A stretch of 64,000 bases of DNA, taken from positions 1,054,001 to 1,118,000 of the forward strand of contig CAWFTJ010000007.1 of assembly GCA_963818685.1 (NCBI GenBank). The letters run 5' to 3'. The first letter of the stretch is position 1. Each line of letters opens with the position of its first letter. Under the pieces are notes generated by a model. That model searched no databases. It was given only the letters and a program-made list of their open reading frames with translations, and was not told the DNA's origin. Of this stretch, positions 29,201 to 36,619 are shown one piece after another. The translations under genes and the position numbers were made by a program. The DNA is from CAJCJE01 sp963818685. GTDB lineage: Bacteria > Actinomycetota > Actinomycetes > Mycobacteriales > Pseudonocardiaceae.

Positions 29201-30080
29201 GCGGCGAGGCCGGCCGCAACGCGGTCACCGCGCCCTCGGTCACCGCCTCGGCCAGCCGCCCGTACTCGCGCACCAGGCCATCCGGCTGTAGCGGGTCCTC
29301 CACCAGGATGGCCAGCAGCGGGTCGAACGCCTCGTAGGGCAGGTAGGGGATGCGCACGATCGGATCGAGTCGCACCGACGCGACCTGGAAGTCCTGCAGA
29401 TCGGCGAACGCACCGCGGATCGTGGCAAGGCTCTGCCGCGCCCTCGGGTCGAACCGGGCGTCGAACATGGTGGTCACCGGCACGATGTCCAGGGAAGCGG
29501 TGGTGTTCTGCAACAACTGCCTCGCCAGCGCGGCGGCGTCCATGATCGCGCGCGGCCTCGGCCGAAAACACGGCGCCGCCACGTCGGCGACCACCGCGAT
29601 CAGATCCAGGTTGGCCGGCACCGCGCCGGTCGGCGCGTCGATCAGCACGTAGTCGTAGCCGGAATCGGCCAGCGCGGCCCGCAGTTCGCTGAGCTTGCCC
29701 GGCCCGGTCGGCACGACGTCGAGTCGCGGCCTGCCACCGCCGTTGACCTGCGCGGGCGCCAACACGTCGACGTGACCGGCGAACTCGGCGTGCGCGAAGC
29801 GCTTCACTTCGATGGTCAGGTTGGGCCCGCCGCTGAGCACGTCCCTGACGTGCCGGACCACGTCTGCGGGCTGCGGGTCCGCATCGCCGACGTAGAAGAC
29901 CTCAAGGAATTCCGGCACCCTCGGCGGTTCCGAACCCCAGTCGACGACCAGCACCCGCTTGCCGGCGCTGGCCAACAGCCAGGAGAGGTTGGCGACCGTG
30001 CTGGTCCGACCGGTGCCGCCCACCGCGGCCAGGAATGCGACTACCGTCGCGCGGTCATCCGCAGCTGATGGGTTGCTCAT
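26286..30080 (-). CDS. fxsT: FxSxx-COOH system NTPase with ParA-like, TIR-like, NB-ARC and TPR regions
   Basis: 1264 aa. Order: ParA/MinD-like P-loop domain (about 10-270) with a deviant Walker A, VGGTGRTS, lacking the usual first Lys, and switch VLVVDWGSE; a TIR-like region (about 300-440, ADLIVVVYVARDRMWADWA); an NB-ARC ATPase (about 455-800) with FVGREDTIDALRDKLL, Walker A GVPGIGKSELA and Walker B RWLLIFDNADDP; then kinesin-light-chain-type TPRs to the end (FGPDHPHTRSAANNLAVSL, LLGPQHPDTLACTLS). This is the architecture annotated as the FxSxx-COOH system tetratricopeptide protein. ATG 30080 is preferred to upstream GTGs because TGGAG lies five bases before it. The 55-aa FxSxx peptide gene lies 72 bases upstream on the same strand. 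Confidence 0.88.
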   Translation of the reverse strand: MSNPSAADDRATVVAFLAAVGGTGRTSTVANLSWLLASAGKRVLVVDWGSEPPRVPEFLEVFYVGDADPQPADVVRHVRDVLSGGPNLTIEVKRFAHAEFAGHVDVLAPAQVNGGGRPRLDVVPTGPGKLSELRAALADSGYDYVLIDAPTGAVPANLDLIAVVADVAAPCFRPRPRAIMDAAALARQLLQNTTASLDIVPVTTMFDARFDPRARQSLATIRGAFADLQDFQVASVRLDPIVRIPYLPYEAFDPLLAILVEDPLQPDGLVREYGRLAEAVTEGAVTALRPASPLVRGRYRRAFRIDTSEEADLIVVVYVARDRMWADWARAALERGGAQAVTLRAGTELPPEVSPQQVVLITAPDLDEAEELARLHERYPTADLLRSGLTVVIDAGRAEPEDRLADGLRSISLVDCGEAEARARLLTHFGLIDPVGDVGGEDVRYPGATPKVFRLPPRQPLFVGREDTIDALRDKLLEPGPHRAKATVTGVPGIGKSELALAYGYRFASDYDLVWWLSAHDEQSLLLSLAQLARAMREEELLDVQFAEYGTTAALAELASGNRIKRWLLIFDNADDPSLLRRRLPDGDIGHVLVTSSTARDSTIELTELSTTDSRYLLGRHLPGLSIADANRIAAAVEALPLALQLAGSWMVEAVNAERQGGTGSADAAAWAGRALLEQLAMQAESGGGPVEQIVPVIVESLERTSSGRLVVLLAGMCSFLSTQGIDLDLVRSPAMLNQLITVGKFDADMLRVDSWDIDRLLWLGARYGLFRVHWGAAKSLRLHRVVQAVLRAAMPAPQLEDLRRAAHTVLAAYAPTEVEEDAPDRRTRFAELQKHVFPSGAVGSDDDQVRRWLVNQVRFLYTDGGIGVSDATTKPAHDLLETWTARYGPEDSLRNRLAAQLANIERGMGHPDIALRLDDTALREQLLAQAPVRPQALISARGRAADLRALGRFTEALTEDQTAWQGFTETFGPDHPHTRSAANNLAVSLSLAGYSEDALGIEQDNYARLSSLFGPDHPRTIVALGRIGVYQRELGRYREARDSLLQSLRRLRGSPGSDHQELTLEWHLGITERLSDGPDSGAKDRIGTALRGFRELLGPQHPDTLACTLSSAISYRAMEETAYAIESTQLVLTGLGDAIGLAQTHPFIGLARLCLGLCWYADHELDAADAEIAEALATLRTSVGDVHPWTYAAQVARAKMLAATGRRDEAARLVERITRECREFLGRRHPTTATASANAEVLRGPDSEFDSRWTDLDVDIPQT

Positions 30081-30152
30081 CACCACTCCAGGTCGTCGCC
30101 AGCGGTGGAAAGATTACCGGTACTCGCACATTCACCCGGATGGTCGTGTGAG

Positions 30153-30320
30153 CTAGAGGGAACTCTGGAACGCGGCGTATTGGTCGGCCGGATCGGGGTG
30201 TTCGGTGAGTATTCTGGCCAGGCCCGCGCGCAACACCGAGTCCGGCAATGCGTCGAGAGTGGCGAGGTCCAGCCCGGTGAGGTCGGGAAGCTCGGATCGG
30301 AAAACCGCGTCGTCCGTCAT
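30153..30320 (-). CDS. fxsA: FxSxx-COOH precursor peptide (RiPP candidate)
   Basis: A 55-codon gene found by translating the gap. It begins MTDDAVFRSELPDLTGLDLA and ends YAAFQSSL, so the last five residues F51-Q-S53-S-L are exactly F-x-S-x-x at the free C-terminus. That motif defines FxsA-type precursors, which FxsB radical SAM enzymes are thought to crosslink between the Phe ring and the Ser beta carbon. GGGGAG lies five bases before the ATG. The acidic leader (DLTGLDLATLDALPDSVL) is a plausible recognition sequence. It heads the minus-strand unit and is divergent from the two modifying-enzyme genes. Confidence 0.9.
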   Translation of the reverse strand: MTDDAVFRSELPDLTGLDLATLDALPDSVLRAGLARILTEHPDPADQYAAFQSSL

Positions 30321-30443
30321 CCGCACTCCCCGGGCATGTCACCACCGACAACCTCCAGTAATTCGACTGTAGCCCAACCCTGGAACGCAAGCTGGAATAT
30401 CCTGATCAGCGCAGGTGAACGAGGCTTCGATTCGGGGGCGCCG
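30321..30443. promoter_or_regulatory. Divergent promoter region of the Fxs locus
   Basis: 123 bases between the precursor peptide and the HExxH gene, with no coding potential. AT-richer than its surroundings (for example 30355-30370 and 30392-30402). It must hold the start points for both units; I could not assign hexamers with confidence. Confidence 0.45.
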
Positions 30444-31616
30444 GTGTTACCTCGGTTATCCACGATGCCGCAAGAGGATTTCGTCGCGCTTTCCCACGGT
30501 GGTGGGATCGGCGCGGTGCGAACGCTCGCGGCGGCGCGGCGCAGCAGGACGCTGCTGCTCATCAAGTTCATCGTGAACCGGGCACGCAGCGCCCGGCCCG
30601 CCTTCGAACTGCTCACCGAGGCAGGTCGGACGGACCCGGACGCGGTCGAGAAGGTGCTGGGCGCTCCGCAGGTGGGCGACTGGGTGACGCGAACCGCGCT
30701 GGCACTGCGCGGCGGCCGCCCGGCCCGCCCTGCCGATCTGGTGTTCATCGCGATCGCCGCCGCCATTCGAGCCGGCCGCACCGGCACCGTCGACGTGCCG
30801 ACCGCTCGCGTGCTGCCGCTGCCCACCCTCGGCATGGTCACCGAACCGGTGACCGGCCAGGTCGACCTCGCCACGCTCGACTGGCGGCCGACGCCTCGGC
30901 TGCTGCTGCCCTGCGGCCCCACCCTGCTGCTCGGCGACTGGCCGGACCCGCTGAAGCCACCCGGCCTCGCCATGATCGACAATGCCGAGCTGGACCTGGC
31001 GCACTGGCGGGACCGGATCACGCAGAGCTGGGAACTGCTCCGCGAGGACCACCCCGAGATGGCCGAGGAACTCGCCGAACTCGTCACGCACCTGGTCCCG
31101 TTGCGCGCGATCACCGGCCAGAGTCACAGCGCCACCGTGGCCAACGCGCTCGGCGCGATCTTCCTGTCCCTGCCGCGCGACGCGGAAGACGGCGCGCTCA
31201 CCCTCGCGCACGAGTTGCAGCACAACAAACTCGCCGCGCTCACCGACCTGTTCGCGCTGCTGCGACCGGGCCGGACCGCACTGTTCTACGTGCCGTGGCG
31301 CGCGGATCCGCGACCAGCGGACGGCGTGTTGCACGGCCTCTACGCGCATCTGGGCGTCGCGCGGTTCTGGCGCACGAGGGCACGTCGCACGCCCACCCTC
31401 CGTGCGCACCGCGAGTTCGCCCGCTGGCGCGCGGCAACGCTGGTGACCGCGCGCGAACTGCTGGCCAGCGGACGCCTGACCGAACTCGGCAGGCTGTTCG
31501 TCGGCGGAATCCGGCAGACCGTCGAGGAATGGTGCGACGAACCGGTGCCGGCGCGCGCCGCGACCGAGGCCAAACGACTCGCCGACGAGCACAGGACCCG
31601 TTGGCTGGCCGGATGA
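30444..31616 (+). CDS. HExxH motif peptide-modifying enzyme (alpha-ketoglutarate-type peptide beta-hydroxylase family candidate)
   Basis: 390 aa. H256-E-L-Q-H260 lies in LTLAHELQHNKLAALTDLF, followed by LLRPGRTALFYVPWRADPRPADGVLHGLYAHLGVARFW; this is the pattern of HExxH-domain proteins found beside RiPP radical SAM enzymes. Members fused to cyclophane-forming radical SAM proteins hydroxylate peptides at the beta carbon using iron and alpha-ketoglutarate. That activity is inferred here. GTG 30444 has GGGGG five bases upstream and gives an N-terminus (LPRLSTMPQEDFVALSHGGG) like that of relatives; ATG 30465 is the alternative. The stop overlaps the radical SAM start (ATGA). Confidence 0.85.
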   Translation: MLPRLSTMPQEDFVALSHGGGIGAVRTLAAARRSRTLLLIKFIVNRARSARPAFELLTEAGRTDPDAVEKVLGAPQVGDWVTRTALALRGGRPARPADLVFIAIAAAIRAGRTGTVDVPTARVLPLPTLGMVTEPVTGQVDLATLDWRPTPRLLLPCGPTLLLGDWPDPLKPPGLAMIDNAELDLAHWRDRITQSWELLREDHPEMAEELAELVTHLVPLRAITGQSHSATVANALGAIFLSLPRDAEDGALTLAHELQHNKLAALTDLFALLRPGRTALFYVPWRADPRPADGVLHGLYAHLGVARFWRTRARRTPTLRAHREFARWRAATLVTARELLASGRLTELGRLFVGGIRQTVEEWCDEPVPARAATEAKRLADEHRTRWLAG

Positions 31617-32764
31617 ACGGGCAAGCGCGGCCGGTGCCGTTCCGGCAGTTCCTGCTGAAGGTGCACTCCCGGTGCAACCTCGCCTGCGACTACTGCTACG
31701 TCTACGAACTCGCCGACTCCGGCTGGCGCCGCCAGCCACCGGTGATGTCGAGCGAAACACTGACCAAGGCGGCGGAACGCATCGCAGAACACGCGCTCGC
31801 GCACGAACTGGCCGAGGTGCACATCGTGCTGCACGGCGGCGAACCGCTGCTCGCCGGGCACGGCTACTTCCGCGCTCTCACCGACACGTTCCGCGCGATC
31901 GCGGGCGAGACCGTGCGGTTGCGATTCACCATGCAGACCAACGCGACCCTGCTCGACCGAGCATTCCTGGACGAACTCCTTGCCGCGCGGGTGCGCATCG
32001 GCGTCAGCGTGGACGGCGAGGCCGCCGCACACGACCGGCACCGCGTGCGACCGGACGGCCGGGGGAGCAGCGGTGCGGTCGCACGCGCCATCGCGCTGTT
32101 GAACGAGCCAACCTACCGGCCGCTGTTCGCCGGCCTGCTCACCGTGGTCGACCCGCGCACCGATCCGCTGCGCACCTACGAAGGACTGCTCGACGCCGAG
32201 CCGCCCCAGCTGGATTTCCTGCTCCCGCACGGCAACTGGACCACCGAGCCACCAGGACTCGGCCGCCCCGCGACGCCCTACGCGGACTGGCTGATCGCGG
32301 TCTTCGACCGCTGGTACGACGCGCCGCGGAGGGAAACCGAGATCCGGCTGTTCGCCGAGATCATCCACCTGCTGCTCGGCGGCGCGAGCACCATCGAGTC
32401 CGTCGGCCTGAGCCCGGTCACGCTGGTCGTGATCGAGACCAACGGCGAACTGGAACAGTCCGACGCCTTGAAGTCCACTGTGGATGGTGCGGCGCGTACC
32501 GGCCTGAACGTGTTCGACCACGACCTCGACGCGGCGCTGCGTCATCCGGGCATCGCGGCGCGCCAACTCGGCATCGACGCGCTCGGCCCCGACTGCCGCG
32601 CCTGCCGCCAGGTCCGGGTGTGCGGCGGCGGCCTGTACGCGCACCGCTACCGCGCGGGCGCCGGCTTCCGGAACCGGTCGGTGTACTGCGCCGATCTGCT
32701 CCGGCTCATCGACCACATCCACACTCGCCTCGCCGAGGAAATGCGCCGATTCGCCCGTCTCTGA
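31613..32764 (+). CDS. fxsB: FxsB-type radical SAM/SPASM peptide maturase (cyclophane-forming candidate)
   Basis: 383 aa. The radical SAM cluster is C21-NLA-C25-DY-C28 in KVHSRCNLACDYCYVYE, with HGGEPLLAG as the glycine-rich SAM motif. The C-terminal region has SPASM-type cysteines in DCRACRQVRVCGGG and RSVYCADLL. It matches the FxsB/XyeB group that makes three-residue cyclophanes on C-terminal motifs. Its substrate is most likely the FxSxx peptide encoded 1.3 kb away on the other strand. ATG 31613 overlaps the HExxH gene stop, so the two enzymes are translated together. A TCCACTGTGGA palindrome lies at 32474-32484. Confidence 0.9.
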   Translation: MNGQARPVPFRQFLLKVHSRCNLACDYCYVYELADSGWRRQPPVMSSETLTKAAERIAEHALAHELAEVHIVLHGGEPLLAGHGYFRALTDTFRAIAGETVRLRFTMQTNATLLDRAFLDELLAARVRIGVSVDGEAAAHDRHRVRPDGRGSSGAVARAIALLNEPTYRPLFAGLLTVVDPRTDPLRTYEGLLDAEPPQLDFLLPHGNWTTEPPGLGRPATPYADWLIAVFDRWYDAPRRETEIRLFAEIIHLLLGGASTIESVGLSPVTLVVIETNGELEQSDALKSTVDGAARTGLNVFDHDLDAALRHPGIAARQLGIDALGPDCRACRQVRVCGGGLYAHRYRAGAGFRNRSVYCADLLRLIDHIHTRLAEEMRRFARL

Positions 32765-32778
32765 CCGGACCTGGTCGA

Positions 32779-33247
32779 TCAGACGCGTTCCAGGATGAAC
32801 ACCCGGATCGGCCGGCCCGCGCGCCGCGTACACGTTGTACGGCGGCCAGTGCTCCGCGAGCACCGCCCACATCCGCTCGCGTTCGTCGCCCTCCAGCAGC
32901 CGGGCCCGCACCGGCCAGGTGCGCCCGCGTGCGGTGACCGTCGCCTCCGGGTTGGCCAGCAGGTTCGCCGACCAGCCCGGATGCCGTGCCCCGCCCCAGT
33001 TCGAGCCGGCCACCAGGTAGCTGTCCCGATACGGCGCGCAGGTCAGCGCTACCGAGCGCGGCTCACCGCTGCGCCTGCCGGTCGTGGTGAGCAGCAGCGA
33101 ATCGACGCCGGCAAGGTCGGTCAGGCCGAACCGGCCCCCGCTCGCCCGGTGCACCAGCGTGTCCAGCGGCACGATCCAGCCGAACGCCTGCGGGAACCAC
33201 GGCTGCCGGCCGAGTACCCGAATCGCGATACCAAGAGGATTACGCAC
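32779..33247 (-). pseudogene. Nitroreductase family (F420/deazaflavin-dependent) protein, frameshifted near its C-terminus
   Basis: About 155 aa of the Ddn-like split-barrel family (LLLTTTGRRSGEPRSVALTC, then SNWGGARHPGWSANLLANP). Near 32816-32818 one extra base in a G-run (minus strand) throws the frame. Removing it restores GRPIRVFILERV and a stop at 32779, a normal family ending. As sequenced, translation would run on as antisense through fxsB to 31340. GTG 33247 overlaps the stop of the aminotransferase gene. A sequencing insertion and a real mutation are both possible. Confidence 0.78.
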
Positions 33248-34392
33248 GAGCAGCAGCGTAGCCGCGCGCCGCCAGCCAGGTCGTGAAGGCGGCAAGTCCC
33301 GGTTCCGGGTCGGCGCGGCCGATGCCGATCCGGAAATGCTCGGCCGGTGTCGGGGTCAGTTCGGAGTGGTAGATGCTGGCCGGCAGCAACAGCACACCCG
33401 CCTCCTCGACCAGGTCGCGGCAGAACGACTCGACGTCGCCGGGGCCGTGGTAGCGCGGGAAGGCGACGCAGCCGCCGTCCGGGCGCTGCCAGTCGAACAG
33501 GTCCGCGAACCGCGCGAAGAACTCGTCGAAGCGCGGCAGGTTGGCGGCGATGATGTCGCGATTGCGGGCCAGGATGCGGTCCCGCGCCCTGAGCGCGATC
33601 CGCGCGAGTATCTCGCTCGGCGCGGCATTGCAGATCGTCGTGTAGTGCTTGGCCTTCTCCAGCGCCGCGCGCACCGTGCGGTCTCGGCAGGTGATCCAGC
33701 CGATCCGCAGTCCGGGCAGGCCGAGCGACTTCGACGTGACGTTCAACGACAACGCGCGCGGCGACACGTCGGCGGCCTGCGGCAGGGTGCGACTCGGATC
33801 GAGTTCGAGCCCCCGGTACACCTCGTCGCTGAACAGGTAGATCCCGCGCTCGTCGCACAATGCCGCCAGGGCCGCGAAATCCTCGGCAGGGAGCACCTTT
33901 CCGGTCGGGTTGTTCGGGAAGTTGACCGACACGACCTTGGTGTTGCGTCGAATCGCGGCGGCGACCTCGTCCAGATCCAGCGCCCAGCCGCGTTGCGGGT
34001 CGAGCGCGATGCCGGTGACCGCACACAGCGACAGCGGCACGGTCTCGGCTGCCTGGTAGTTCGGGGTGAGCACGACCGCGTGGTCCTCCGGGTCGAGCAA
34101 CACCTGCATGGCCAGGTACAGGCGCTTCTTCCGCGCCGGCGAAGCAGATCACGTCGTCCGCGTCCGCGTGCTCGTAGGTGTCCGCGATCGCCGTGCGCAG
34201 CAACGGATCGCCGAACGTCTCGGGGTAACCGAGCGAAAGGGTTTCCCAGGCTTCGCGGTCCTCGTCGTCGGCCATGGCCAGCAGTTCGGCCATGGGCATG
34301 GTCTGCGCGTCGGACGCGGTCAGGTGGTAGCGGGCCGCGAACTCCCAGCGGGAGAAATAGGTTTCCAGGCGGAAATCCGGAAGTCTGGTCAT
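33240..34392 (-). pseudogene. PLP-dependent aminotransferase (class I/II), frameshifted
   Basis: An aminotransferase of about 383 aa split over two frames. The N-terminal part (MTRLPDFRLETYFSRWEF to DVICFAGAEEA) is read from 34392. The rest resumes in another frame at LAMQVLLDPEDHAVVLTPNY and runs to 33240. One extra C at about 34122 accounts for the break. The catalytic region is intact: FPNNPTGKVLP, FSDEVYRGLE, and the PLP lysine in LNVTSKSLGLPGLRIGW. It overlaps the YheO-type regulator by four bases, so an amino-acid-responsive unit is likely. If the extra base is an error the gene is functional. Confidence 0.8.
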
Positions 34393-35009
34393 CCTCGGCC
34401 GTCCTTGAGCTCGGCCAGCAGCGAGTACACGGTCGAGCGGGACGCGTCGAGCGCGGCGGCGACCACCGGCACCGCGCGGCGCACCGCGAAGATGCCGGCG
34501 TCGTCGAGTTCGGCGAGCAGTTCGAGCCGCTCCGCGCGGCTGAGCCTGCCGACCGGTTTGCCGTTGGCCAGCACGAACGCGCCGACGATGTGGTTGACCC
34601 GCTCGACCCAGTCCCGCTCGAACAGCGATTCAGGGCGCGGTGTCGCCGGCGCGGCGAGCTGGCTCAGCAGGCCGGCCGCCTGGACGAGCGGGCCACGGTC
34701 GAAGTTCACGCACAGCACAAGGCCCTGCTCGCGCAGGATCGCGCTGACCGAGGAGAGCCTTCGGCCGTCCGGCAACAGCTTCTCGTACGGCCCGTACACG
34801 TCGCTCGCGGACGGTTCGAGGTCGTCCAGTTCACCCAACATCGACGGGTCGCCCGCCTTGCGGGTGGTCATCGGGTTCCAGATGGCCAGCACCCGATCTG
34901 TGGCCGCGTCGTGCAACACCACCTCGGCGAACGGGCCGAGCAGCAGGGCGATCGCCTGGCAGGCCGGGCTCCAGGTCGCCACCCTCGGATCGGTTGCACG
35001 TCGCGGCAC
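34389..35009 (-). CDS. YheO/DauR-type PAS and HTH transcriptional regulator
   Basis: 206 aa. The N-terminal PAS-like domain (ALLLGPFAEVVLHDAATDRVLAIWNP, then YGPYEKLLPDGRRLSSVSAI) matches the YheO-type sensor. The C-terminal HTH reads VPVVAAALDASRSTVYSLLAELK. Relatives such as DauR control amino-acid, notably D-amino-acid, breakdown. It is directly upstream of, and overlaps, the aminotransferase gene, which is its likely target. Confidence 0.85.
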   Translation of the reverse strand: MPRRATDPRVATWSPACQAIALLLGPFAEVVLHDAATDRVLAIWNPMTTRKAGDPSMLGELDDLEPSASDVYGPYEKLLPDGRRLSSVSAILREQGLVLCVNFDRGPLVQAAGLLSQLAAPATPRPESLFERDWVERVNHIVGAFVLANGKPVGRLSRAERLELLAELDDAGIFAVRRAVPVVAAALDASRSTVYSLLAELKDGRG

Positions 35010-35042
35010 GCCTGGACACTACATCCGGCTTGGACGAAACGT

Positions 35043-36427
35043 CTAGTCGTCTCGCAGTCGTGGGTTCACCCGGCAGTTGGTGTGCAGGTACCGGGCGGCG
35101 CCGTCGGCGAAGTCGTAGATCGCGACCGTCTGGGTGTCCTCCAACGGGCTTGTCGGCGGCATCAGGAAATGTGTCTCGCTCACCGGCAGCAGCTCGTAGG
35201 TGATGCGGTCGGGCTTACCGAGAACCCGCGCGTGCATGCGGATCGAGAACCAGGGTCAGACAGAGCTTTCCGCCTTCCGCCGACACCTCGTAGCGCGTGC
35301 CGAGGCGCCCGTAGATACCGACGTAGCGGGACGGGTCGAGGGTGCGGGTCGGGTCCGGTGCTGGCAGCTCCGGGACGGTGACCGTGCCGAGATCGGTCAG
35401 GATCTCGTTGAACACCGCGCGGTAGAAACGTTCCCTCGGCCCGCCGTTGGTCAGCATCACGACGGCGGTGTCCGAATCCGGCAGCAGCCGCAGTCGGGCG
35501 TTCTGGCCGATCGTACTGCCGTCGCTCGCGTACACGGTTTCGCCATCCCAGTCGCACACGATGAGACCGAGCGCCCACTCCGGCCCGAACATGTACGGAT
35601 CCGGCACCGACACCCGCGACCGCAGCATTTTCCGGACGGCTGTCGGCCGAGACGATGCGTGTTCCGTTCGGCGCGACGCCCTCGTTGAGCAGGACGTGTG
35701 CCAGCGCCAGCACCTCGCCGGTGGTCGAGGTGATGTTGCCGCCAGGACCGAAAGCGCGTGGCAGATGGTCCATCGGCGTGACGAACGGACCTTGTTGCAG
35801 GGAACGGATCAGGTGCCCTTTCGCGGCCCGGGTCTTGTCCACGTCGCCATGCCAGGTGTGGGTGCTGCGCAGACCCATCGGCTCGAAGATCCGAGCGCGC
35901 ATGACGGCGTCCCAGTGCGTGCCGTCGTGCACCTCCATGATGCGCGCGAGAATCGCGTAGCCGAGTGCGGCGCTGTAGCCGTGCGTGCGGCCGACCGGAA
36001 AGACCTGGGGCGCGTCCGCGATGTTCTCGACCATCCGCTCGTACACGTCCTCGCCCTCGCCGGGATCGCCATAGGCTTCCTCGATGCCGTTGGTGTGGTA
36101 CAGCAGCTGACGCGGGGTGACCGTCGCACTCGCCACCGGGTCGGCCACCCGGAAGTCCGGCAGGTAGCGGCGAACCGGCTCGTCGAGATCGACGCGCCCC
36201 TCGTCGACGAGCTGCATGAAGGCCAGCGCGGTCCACGTCTTCGTCATGGAACCGCACTGGTAGACCGTGTCCGGCGTCGCGGGTTCCCTCGTGCGCACGT
36301 TCCTGACGCCCACGGCGAACTCGCTGGTCTGTCCGTTGTGGAGTATGCCGATCGCGGCGCTCGGAATCCCCTGCTCGGCAAGGAGTTCGGTGACCCGCGC
36401 GTTGAGCGCGGTCAGGTCGATGGTCAT
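35043..36427 (-). pseudogene. Serine hydrolase, class C beta-lactamase-like, with two frameshifts
   Basis: About 460 aa over three frames. The N-terminal part carries the catalytic SxxK (CGSMTKTW), LLYHTNGIEEAYG and YSAALGYAIL in place of the usual YxN. The frame shifts at about 35640 (an extra C; removal gives SADSVRKMLRSRVSV) and again at about 35240, after which LGKPDRITYELLPVSETHFL continues to the stop at 35043. The C-terminal half resembles the lipocalin-like domain of such hydrolases. The family hydrolyses peptides or esters more often than beta-lactams. It is divergent from the two-HTH regulator across the phased operator array. Confidence 0.8.
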
Positions 36428-36474
36428 TGTGGCAGGCCGCTTTCAGAAGGTCTTTCAGGATGAGCAAAAGCTAC

Positions 36475-36604
36475 GTTGCGTTTTATCGAACTTCAACGTC
36501 TTGTCTAGAAATACCCAGTTCAAGCTGGCAATCGTTGCAACAGCTCTGTGAATGAACGCAACTGGCCGGCGAATTCGTTGCAATGTACTGTGGCTGAACG
36601 CAAG
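36475..36604. promoter_or_regulatory. Five phased GTTGCAAC-like octamers between divergent genes
   Basis: Five related octamers: GTTGCGTT 36475-36482, GTTGCAAC 36534-36541, AACGCAAC 36555-36562, GTTGCAAT 36577-36584 and AACGCAAG 36597-36604. The first is the exact reverse complement of the third. The last four have centres 20-22 bases apart, about two helical turns, and the first is 59 bases from the second. This is the geometry of a cooperative operator array controlling the serine hydrolase gene and the regulator itself. Confidence 0.7.
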
Positions 36605-36619
36605 GGAGGGACGGCGCGG

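Noticed and set aside
31340..32778. Long minus-strand extension of the nitroreductase through fxsB
   Set aside because: It arises only after the one-base shift near 32817. The sequence is low-complexity antisense of fxsB and matches no family ending.
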